From Armatimonadota bacterium (lineage in GTDB: Bacteria > Armatimonadota > Armatimonadia > Armatimonadales > Armatimonadaceae), in the NCBI GenBank assembly GCA_014381035.1, contig JACMIS010000641.1, forward strand, positions 1-9,198: DNA of 9,198 nt, read 5' to 3'. The notes beneath the pieces are model-generated. The model was not told where the DNA came from. It saw nothing but the letters and a program-made list of their open reading frames with translations, and ran no database searches. Within the stretch, counting starts at the first letter, position 1; each line of letters begins with the position of its first letter. This document shows positions 1-5,353 of this stretch, in pieces. Both the position numbers and the translations under genes were made by a program.

Positions 1-1
1 C

Positions 2-745
2 ATTCTGGTGACGGGACCGACCGGTTCCGGCAAATCCACGACGCTCGCCGCGATGATCAACTCGATCAATATGAACCGCTCGGAGCACATCATTACCATT
101 GAGGACCCGGTCGAGTTTGTCCATCAGCATAAAATGTCTGTGATCAATCAGCGCGAACTGGGGCAGGACACGAAGTCGTTCCCGAACGCGCTCCGCGCCG
201 CGCTCCGTGAGGACCCGGATGTGATCCTGGTCGGGGAAATGCGTGACCTGGAAACGATGCAGATGGCGGTATCGTCGGCGGAAACCGGACACCTTGTTTT
301 TGCCACGCTACATACGAACTCGGCGGCGACCACGATTGACCGTATCGTTGACTCGTTCCCACCCGGTCAGCAAGAGCAGATCCGCTTGCAACTGTCCAAC
401 AACCTGCAAGCCGTGCTTTGCCAGCAACTGATCCCGACCATTGATGGTGCGGGCCGTGTCTGTGCTCAGGAGATTATGATCGCCACCCCGGCAATCCGTA
501 ACCTGGTTCGTGAGGCGAAAGCGCACCAGATTACCTCGATGATACAAACATCGGGAAACATCGGGATGCAGACGATGGATATGTGCCTGCGTGACCTGTA
601 TATACAGGGCAAGATCACGAAGGACATGGCACTTGCCCGCGCCATGAACAAGGTGGACCTTGAAAACATGATCATGCAAGCCGAAATGTCGCGTGCCGCC
701 GCGGAGGGTGGCGGCGACCCACGTTCATCAACCGGTCGGCGATAG
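2..745 (+). CDS. pilT: Type IV pilus retraction ATPase PilT (5' partial)
   Basis: Hexameric cytoplasmic ATPase that powers depolymerisation of type IV pili, and so twitching motility and DNA uptake. The reading frame is open from base 2 and begins inside the nucleotide-binding domain, so the GTG at base 8 is an internal Val codon, not a start. About 125-130 N-terminal residues (the PAS-like domain) lie outside the window; 247 residues remain. Visible motifs in order: Walker A GPTGSGKST (bases 14-40), Asp box ITIEDPVEF, Walker B DPDVILVGEMRD (about 207-245) and His box TGHLVFATLHTNSA. The PilT-diagnostic AIRNLVREAKAHQ follows (family consensus AIRNLIREGK), which argues against PilB or GspE. 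The C-terminus runs through GNIGMQTMD and ITKDMALARA to a short Gly/Arg-rich tail. A perfect hairpin follows the stop at once. A prepilin gene lies on the opposite strand about 3.5 kb away. Apart from the truncation by the window edge it looks intact. Confidence 0.95.
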   Translation: MLVTGPTGSGKSTTLAAMINSINMNRSEHIITIEDPVEFVHQHKMSVINQRELGQDTKSFPNALRAALREDPDVILVGEMRDLETMQMAVSSAETGHLVFATLHTNSAATTIDRIVDSFPPGQQEQIRLQLSNNLQAVLCQQLIPTIDGAGRVCAQEIMIATPAIRNLVREAKAHQITSMIQTSGNIGMQTMDMCLRDLYIQGKITKDMALARAMNKVDLENMIMQAEMSRAAAEGGGDPRSSTGRR

Positions 746-751
746 TTGCGT

Positions 752-782
752 CGGGCGGTAGAACATCGTGGTCTACCGCCCG
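752..782 (+). terminator. Perfect 11-bp hairpin between pilT and pepF
   Basis: Left arm CGGGCGGTAGA (752-762), 9-nt loop, right arm TCTACCGCCCG (772-782), with no mismatch. It starts 6 nt after the pilT stop and ends 8 nt before the pepF ATG. It is followed by CTCTCGTT rather than a real T-run, so it is a suboptimal intrinsic terminator. It could instead be an RNA-stabilising or attenuating hairpin at the end of the pilT message. The dyad is seen directly; the terminating role is inferred from its position. Confidence 0.55.
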
Positions 783-790
783 CTCTCGTT

Positions 791-2596
791 ATGCAAAACC
801 AGGAAAATACATCGTCTGTTTCCGCGCCGCTGTGGAATCTGACCGATCTGTTCGCGGCACCAGACGACCCCCGGATTCTCGAAACGCTTGAGATTGCCCG
901 GCAACACGCCGAGGCATTCGCGCTGAAATACCGTCAGGCGGTTGCTGCGTTTTCGCCGGACGAATTATGCGACGCACTCCGACAAAACGAACGTATTCGT
1001 CAGGAGGCGCAGAAACCGGTTGTGTTCGCGTCGCTCCGTTTTAGTGCGGATAGTTCGCCGCAAAACGGGGCGTTCCTTCAGGCGATGCGCGAGAGACACA
1101 CTGCGGCAACGCTTCCACTGTTGGAATTCGACCTGGAACTCGCCCGACTCCCCGCCGAAACACTGACTGCCTGGGCGAATCATCCCACCCTCGGCTCTTT
1201 TCAGCATTATTTGCAAACGACGCGGGACCGCGCCCGATTCCGCCTCTCGAAAGACGAGGAAACCGTCTGGGAGGAGTCGCAAAACACCGGGAGACGGGCA
1301 TGGACGCGATTGTTTGAGGAGATCACCTCCGGCTTACGCTTCGCGATGGAAGGCGAGCAAGACCCGCTGACCCTTTCCGAAGCGATGAACCGGCAGATGT
1401 TCCCGGATCGCGAGACGCGCCGTAAATCCGCCGACGCGATCACCAGTGGTCTGACACCCCATCTGCGAAATCTGACCTATATCTACAACACATTGATCGC
1501 TGATAAAGCCACGGAGGACCGTTTGCGTGGTTACACCTATCAGGAAGAGGCGCGGCACCTTACCAATGAGTTATCCGCCGAAATCGTCGAGACGGTAGTG
1601 CGAACATCGGAGTCCGGCTATCCGTTAGTGGCGCGGTATTATCGGGCAAAGCGAGAGCTACTCGGATTATCCGAACTGTATCACTACGACCGTTACGCCC
1701 CGTTTACGACGGAGTCGCAAACCCCGATTGCTTACGATACCGCGCGGGACTGGTGTTTGACGGCATTCGAGGGTTTTCATCCCGATTACGCCGAAACCGC
1801 ACGGGCGTTCTTTACCGGCGACTGGATTGACGGCGCGGTACGACCGGGGAAGCGGGGCGGTGCCTATTGCGCGTATGTCACCTCGGACCTGCACCCGTAT
1901 ATATTCATCAACTATCTCGGCAAAACGGGTGATGTTCGCACGCTTGCCCACGAACTCGGTCACGGCATCCATACCTCCGTGGCACGCCCGAAAGGCTTCT
2001 TCTCGTTTCACGGCACGTTGCCGATGGCGGAAGTCGCGTCTACATTTGCGGAGCAACTCGTTTTCGCGGAAATGAACCGCCATACCCGGAGCGAAACCGA
2101 ACGTCTCGCGCTGTATGCGGAGCAGATCGAGCAGGCAATGAGCACGATTTTCCGGCAGACCGCGTTGTACCGATTCGAGCAGTCGGCGCACCGGGAGCGG
2201 CTTGAAAGCGGTGAAGTCAGTACGGAGCGTTTCGGAGAGTTGTGGCAGTCCGCTGTCGGGGCGATGTTCGGCGACTCGGTGACGCTTCTGCCGGATCATG
2301 CGTCGTGGTGGTCGTATATCCCGCACTTTATCAGCACACCGTTTTATGTGTATGCCTACACCTGGGGTGAACTGCTCGCACTCGCACTGTACAAAAAATG
2401 CGTGGACGAGGGGGCGGAAACATTCGCGCCGAAGTTCCTGCGGTTTTTGAGTGCGGGCGGTTCCCTTTCGCCGCAGGAGTTGGTTGAACCGTTCGGGGTA
2501 AACCTCGCGGACGCCGGTTTCTGGCAAGGGGCTTTAGCCGTGCTGGAAGAGCAGGTGACGACATTCGAGGCACTCGCGAATCATTTGAAAAAATAA
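791..2596 (+). CDS. pepF: M3 family zinc oligoendopeptidase (PepF type)
   Basis: Cytoplasmic zinc metallopeptidase of family M3, cutting short peptides in peptide turnover. The zinc site is HELGHGIH: His387, catalytic Glu388 and His391, with the third ligand Glu414 in PMAEVASTFAE 23 residues later, as expected for M3. The N-terminal SAPLWNLTDLFAAPDDPRI matches the usual start of PepF-like proteins, and the C-terminal HFISTPFYVYAYTWGELLA block is the conserved substrate-cleft segment. The length of 601 aa is typical. I chose ATG 791 because the family similarity begins about 13 residues later. The frame is open back to a TTG at 746 directly after the pilT stop, but that extension looks unrelated to the family. 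There is no Shine-Dalgarno before 791; the space is filled by the hairpin at 752-782. No signal peptide is visible. Catalytic residues are all present, so the enzyme should be active. Confidence 0.93.
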   Translation: MQNQENTSSVSAPLWNLTDLFAAPDDPRILETLEIARQHAEAFALKYRQAVAAFSPDELCDALRQNERIRQEAQKPVVFASLRFSADSSPQNGAFLQAMRERHTAATLPLLEFDLELARLPAETLTAWANHPTLGSFQHYLQTTRDRARFRLSKDEETVWEESQNTGRRAWTRLFEEITSGLRFAMEGEQDPLTLSEAMNRQMFPDRETRRKSADAITSGLTPHLRNLTYIYNTLIADKATEDRLRGYTYQEEARHLTNELSAEIVETVVRTSESGYPLVARYYRAKRELLGLSELYHYDRYAPFTTESQTPIAYDTARDWCLTAFEGFHPDYAETARAFFTGDWIDGAVRPGKRGGAYCAYVTSDLHPYIFINYLGKTGDVRTLAHELGHGIHTSVARPKGFFSFHGTLPMAEVASTFAEQLVFAEMNRHTRSETERLALYAEQIEQAMSTIFRQTALYRFEQSAHRERLESGEVSTERFGELWQSAVGAMFGDSVTLLPDHASWWSYIPHFISTPFYVYAYTWGELLALALYKKCVDEGAETFAPKFLRFLSAGGSLSPQELVEPFGVNLADAGFWQGALAVLEEQVTTFEALANHLKK

Positions 2597-2619
2597 ACAG
2601 ATTATTTTTCTAAATGCTG

Positions 2620-2647
2620 TTGCGCGGCATAAATATTGCAGTATAAT
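2620..2647 (+). promoter_or_regulatory. Sigma70-like promoter downstream of pepF
   Basis: TTGCGC (2620-2625) and a perfect TATAAT (2642-2647) are separated by 16 nt in an AT-rich stretch. A transcript would begin near 2654. The only element just downstream is an intrinsic terminator, not a plausible gene, and the next gene runs in the opposite direction. This suggests either a short non-coding transcript or a chance match in AT-rich DNA. Confidence 0.45.
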
Positions 2648-2653
2648 AAATTG

Positions 2654-2714
2654 CACGAGAAACACCATGACTTGCCCGGAGAGTGGACTTCACAGTCCCG
2701 CCGGGCTTTTTTTT
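2654..2714 (+). ncRNA. Candidate small RNA of about 60 nt
   Basis: Defined only by a promoter (TTGCGC-16 nt-TATAAT) and a terminator ending in eight T. The predicted RNA has about 20 unpaired 5' nucleotides and then a two-part stem: an outer GCCCGG/CCGGGC helix and an inner GGACT-TCAC-AGTCC helix. No known RNA family is recognised. The alternative is that the terminator simply ends pepF read-through transcripts. A tiny frame from ATG 2667 spans the terminator, but I do not regard it as a gene. Confidence 0.3.
2674..2714 (+). terminator. Intrinsic terminator, plus strand
   Basis: Outer stem GCCCGG (2674-2679) pairs with CCGGGC (2701-2706) and is followed directly by eight T (2707-2714). A second perfect stem GGACT/AGTCC (2685-2689 with 2694-2698) with a TCAC loop sits inside it. 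The T-run is on the plus strand only, so it serves transcripts leaving pepF or starting at the promoter at 2620-2647, not the convergent oxidase gene. Confidence 0.8.
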
Positions 2715-2733
2715 GCCTGGTGGGTGTAAGGTC

Positions 2734-2773
2734 CGTTAAGGTTTCGGAGCGTTCATGGTCCGAAACCTTAACG
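2734..2773 (-). terminator. Perfect 15-bp hairpin overlapping the oxidase stop codon
   Basis: CGTTAAGGTTTCGGA (2734-2748) and its exact complement (2759-2773) flank a 10-nt loop. The TAA of the minus-strand oxidase gene (2768-2770) lies inside one arm. Neither side has a clear T-run, so this is not a textbook intrinsic terminator. A 3'-end stabilising structure or convergent-transcription barrier is equally possible. The dyad is certain; the role is inferred. Confidence 0.5.
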
Positions 2774-4129
2774 AGCCGACAACCGGCGCAACGCCTCTGT
2801 CTGTGCCGCGCCGCGTTCGGCGTTTGCCCAGGCGCGACGGGCGATGCCGATGCCGTAGTGGTGCGCTACGTTCGCGCCGTGTGTGAGTGCGATCTCCTGC
2901 GCATTTTGCAGGATCCGTTCGTGGCGGGAGAGGGCATCTCTGGGGGCGGGGGTCTCGGCAACGAATCGAACATCGAGTGCGGCACCGTGCGGCGTCGCGT
3001 ATCCGATCTGTGCCGAAAGCCCGGAAACATCGGGCCGTAGCGCATCGGTAAGCGCGCGGTAAACCGCATTCAGCGTCGACCACGGCGCGAACACGGATAG
3101 AATATCGGCGACGCTACCGGGACGTCCGTTCGCGGCGAAAGCATCGGTGCGGAACCGCTCGGATTCATACCAGGCGTCGCCGTCAATGCCCACTTCGGCA
3201 CCGCCTACCTGCTTGCAGACGGCGAACAGGGTCTGGTACTGCCCGGTTTGTACGATCTCGCTTCCCTCCACCCCCAAAAGCAGAAGCGAGTTGCCGTCGG
3301 GCACTGTGTCCGCGAACCGTTCGCGGGTGGCAGGGGCATCGAGGAAACGTACTCCCGTGGGGCGGGCGTCGCTCCGGTACACAAGGCGCAGGGCATCGAA
3401 GGCGTCCGCGACCGTGCCAAAGGCGAACGCACACCACGCGCGCACTTCCGGAACGGGGCGGATCGTAAGCGTAGCGGCGGTGATTGTACCGAATGCCCCT
3501 TCGGTCCCGATCAGTAGATGGTGAACGGTTCGTGTCGCCGCACTGTTCGCGGACGTGCGGATGATTTCACCGCCGGGTAGAACCGCTTCGAGGGCGAGCG
3601 TGTTTTCACGAATCCCACCGTAGCCCGCCGCCAACAGTCCGAAGGCTTCGGTCGCGACCGCTCCCCCGACCGTGGCGATACGTGCACTTTGCGGAAGTGA
3701 ACCGAGGGTATATTGGTGACGGTTCAATGTGTCCTCCAGATCGGAAAGAAGAACGCCCGCCCCCGCCGTCACACAAAGCGAGGTTTCGTCCCAGGCAATC
3801 GAATCGAGACGGGATAGAGTCACGGCGACAGTGGCGCGACCGGTCTCGGGTAACGTGCTCCCCACAGTATTGGAACCGCCCCCGACCGGCACTACAGAAA
3901 CACTCTGTGTATCGCCCCAATGGAAGAGATCGCCTACCTCGCGTGTGTTTGCCGGAGAGACGATAGCAAGGAGTGTCGGGGTTTCCTCCCCGGCTTGACG
4001 CTGCTTCACCGCGACCGGATACCAACCGGTAAACGTTTCCGCGCCGGAACCATCGGGGCGGCGTACCGAATCGTCGCCGAATCGTTTCACTAATTCCGCG
4101 AACAAAGAATTGTTGTGCAGGGGAGACAT
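2768..4129 (-). CDS. FAD-binding oxidase of the VAO/GlcD-AGPS superfamily
   Basis: Predicted flavoprotein of 453 aa that oxidises an unknown substrate, probably a hydroxy acid or related alcohol; no signal peptide is visible. The FAD_binding_4 (PCMH-type) domain spans about residues 50-225: the diphosphate-binding loop PVGGGSNTVG (81-90), GSLPQSARIATVGGAVAT (143-160), and LLIGTEGAFGTIT (205-217), equivalent to the GlcD motif LLVGSEGTLGVIT. The C-terminal FAD-oxidase domain ends with GYATPHGAALDVRF (about 376-389) and HHYGIG (423-428). The latter resembles the HHxGxG active-site motif of alkyl-DHAP synthase-like members rather than the GHxGDGN motif of glycolate or D-lactate oxidases. The protein stops at EALRRLSAR, without the usual following LDP-x-x-xLNPGK segment. 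ATG 4129 is chosen because a TATACT -10 lies exactly 6 nt upstream, implying a leaderless mRNA. No partner iron-sulfur subunit gene is adjacent. The prepilin gene 69 bp upstream runs in the same direction but is probably a separate unit. Substrate unknown. Confidence 0.87.
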   Translation of the reverse strand: MSPLHNNSLFAELVKRFGDDSVRRPDGSGAETFTGWYPVAVKQRQAGEETPTLLAIVSPANTREVGDLFHWGDTQSVSVVPVGGGSNTVGSTLPETGRATVAVTLSRLDSIAWDETSLCVTAGAGVLLSDLEDTLNRHQYTLGSLPQSARIATVGGAVATEAFGLLAAGYGGIRENTLALEAVLPGGEIIRTSANSAATRTVHHLLIGTEGAFGTITAATLTIRPVPEVRAWCAFAFGTVADAFDALRLVYRSDARPTGVRFLDAPATRERFADTVPDGNSLLLLGVEGSEIVQTGQYQTLFAVCKQVGGAEVGIDGDAWYESERFRTDAFAANGRPGSVADILSVFAPWSTLNAVYRALTDALRPDVSGLSAQIGYATPHGAALDVRFVAETPAPRDALSRHERILQNAQEIALTHGANVAHHYGIGIARRAWANAERGAAQTEALRRLSAR

Positions 4130-4135
4130 ACCGAA

Positions 4136-4141
4136 AGTATA
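4136..4141 (-). promoter_or_regulatory. -10 element of the FAD oxidase gene, leaderless geometry
   Basis: Minus-strand TATACT, six nucleotides (TTCGGT), then the ATG at 4129. A start site 7 nt after the hexamer would be the A of the ATG, so the mRNA would lack a 5' leader. There is no Shine-Dalgarno, consistent with this. No convincing -35 was found. The SDR gene in this window has the same spacing. Confidence 0.6.
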
Positions 4142-4198
4142 GCACGGTCATCGCATGAATACGGGGATGCCGTTCGGAAATCCGGCGACGCGATGTTG

Positions 4199-5101
4199 CT
4201 ACGGTTGGAAAGTCGCGTCGGGCTTTTTGATTTTGAAGGGGCGGAAGTCGTCGCTGCGGACTTGCTCCCAGCGAAGCGACTTGACGTGTCCGTCCACGAA
4301 AGCATAGTTGCCAAATTTCTGGTGCCCCCGCGCCGGCATCGCCCCCACATCCTCGAATTCGTTCTTGCAAGGCACGAAGCTATCTATCGCTGTGGCCGCG
4401 GGCTTGGTGCGTCCCGGCAGTTTCCAGGCGTCGCACCCGAGCAAAGTCGACCCGGAGAGACCGCTAAGTACGCTGTCGGATTGGTTGCCGGGGAACGTCG
4501 CCCAACTTTCAACCAGGGCGATTGTTTCCGAAGGTCGCTCTACGTCCGCGACGCGTCGGTCGACTACCCCGGTATTCTCGTCGTTCCCCATGCCGACGGC
4601 ATAGGATTCCTGGGTGACGAGGCGGTTAACGATGCCGTAAGAGCGCGGCATTTGGGACGCTTTGTAGGAGCCATCCCACAGCGATGTGTTGTTGCGTATC
4701 GCCTCATCGCTCGGGCAAGCCCAAACGACGTCGTTTTTGAGATAGGGAACCAACTCTCTGTCGAAGGGGCGGGCGTCCTCGGTGCCGCCGTTGATCGGAG
4801 GTACCTGTACGACCTCGGGGGGATATGTTTCGTCGAAATCTTGAACGTATTGCTGTAGAGCAAGGGATACCTGCCGTAAATTTGATGAACAGGAAGTTTG
4901 TCGCGCCTTCTCTCGCGACTGAGCGAAAACGGGGAACAGGATGGCGGCAACCACCGCGATAATAGCGATAACGACAAGCAATTCGATCAAGGTGAATCCT
5001 GCCGATGGGTATCGCGTCGGCGAAATAGGTACAGAAACCGAGTTTTCGGAGATCGCATGGGAACGGAAATCGCTACTTCCGGCTGATCCAGTATTTATCA
5101 T
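4199..5101 (-). CDS. Prepilin-like protein with H-x9-DG C-terminus (DUF1559-like)
   Basis: Secreted or envelope pseudopilin-like protein of 300 aa. It has a type III prepilin signal: cleavage by prepilin peptidase after Gly35 would leave a mature N-terminus [20 protein letters not shown] with the conserved Glu at +5, forming the hydrophobic filament or membrane helix. [22 protein letters not shown] and [10 protein letters not shown] follow, a layout common in Armatimonadota and Planctomycetota proteins. The C-terminus carries [17 protein letters not shown], the H-x9-DG motif (His about residue 260). Four cysteines lie in the mature part. I chose ATG 5101 because AGGG lies 7 nt upstream. In-frame ATGs at 5158 and 5257 would give implausibly long, arginine-rich leaders. 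Even so, the 35-residue leader is longer than most. It stands alone, divergent from the SARP regulator. Such proteins often exist in many copies per genome and their function is largely unknown. Confidence 0.88.
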   Translation of the reverse strand: MINTGSAGSSDFRSHAISENSVSVPISPTRYPSAGFTLIELLVVIAIIAVVAAILFPVFAQSREKARQTSCSSNLRQVSLALQQYVQDFDETYPPEVVQVPPINGGTEDARPFDRELVPYLKNDVVWACPSDEAIRNNTSLWDGSYKASQMPRSYGIVNRLVTQESYAVGMGNDENTGVVDRRVADVERPSETIALVESWATFPGNQSDSVLSGLSGSTLLGCDAWKLPGRTKPAATAIDSFVPCKNEFEDVGAMPARGHQKFGNYAFVDGHVKSLRWEQVRSDDFRPFKIKKPDATFQP

Positions 5102-5108
5102 TTTATTA

Positions 5109-5112
5109 CCCT
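5109..5112 (-). promoter_or_regulatory. Ribosome binding site deciding the prepilin start
   Basis: Minus-strand AGGG, then seven nucleotides (TAATAAA) before ATG 5101. This is the only in-frame start of the prepilin with well-spaced Shine-Dalgarno-like sequence, so it was preferred over the upstream ATGs. It also shows that the genome mixes leadered and leaderless genes. Confidence 0.5.
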
Positions 5113-5347
5113 GTCTATCCTGTGGAAAACTCCCGGAATAAAAGCGTCGCGGTGACATTCTTCTGATTGTCTGCCTTCTATATCGCACGATAACGGCAAA
5201 TGCAAAACGGGTCGAGAAAAAACTTCGGGTGCATCGACGCCGCAACCGACGCTTCAACCCTGCGTTGACGTGGGGATGAGAAGGTCTCCGGAACGAATAT
5301 CATCCACGCACGAAGGATACTTGCTTTTTCTTCACGAATCTATGCGT

Positions 5348-5353
5348 TATAAT
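5348..5353 (+). promoter_or_regulatory. -10 element overlapping the apparent start of the SARP gene
   Basis: A perfect TATAAT whose last two bases are the A and T of the ATG at 5352. If used, transcription begins near 5360-5361, so the ATG would not be in the message. The in-frame TTG at 5361 lies 7 nt after the hexamer and would be the start of a leaderless mRNA. A TTGCTT at 5321 is too far away (21 nt) for a normal -35. Confidence 0.5.

Noticed and set aside
1667..2527. Long open frame on the minus strand inside pepF
   Set aside because: It is antisense to a clearly conserved peptidase and its translation shows no recognisable domain. Long opposite-strand frames are expected at this base composition.
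2587..2610. AT-only dyad AAAAATAA/TTATTTTT at the pepF stop codon
   Set aside because: It would be a weak eight-pair helix without GC content, and the real terminator lies 65 nt further on. Low complexity explains it.
2667..2729. Twenty-codon frame starting at ATG 2667 across the terminator
   Set aside because: It has no ribosome binding site, its C-terminal part is simply the terminator stem and T-run, and no family is recognised.
3606..4370. Minus-strand open frame of 254 codons overlapping both the oxidase and the prepilin 3' end
   Set aside because: It is arginine- and glycine-rich without motifs and is out of frame with two well-supported genes.
4115..4858. Plus-strand open frame of 247 codons antisense to the prepilin
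   Set aside because: The prepilin frame carries unambiguous motifs at both ends; the antisense translation has none.
5321..5347. TTGCTT as -35 partner of the TATAAT at 5348
   Set aside because: The spacer is 21 nt, beyond the 16-18 nt normal for sigma70-type promoters.
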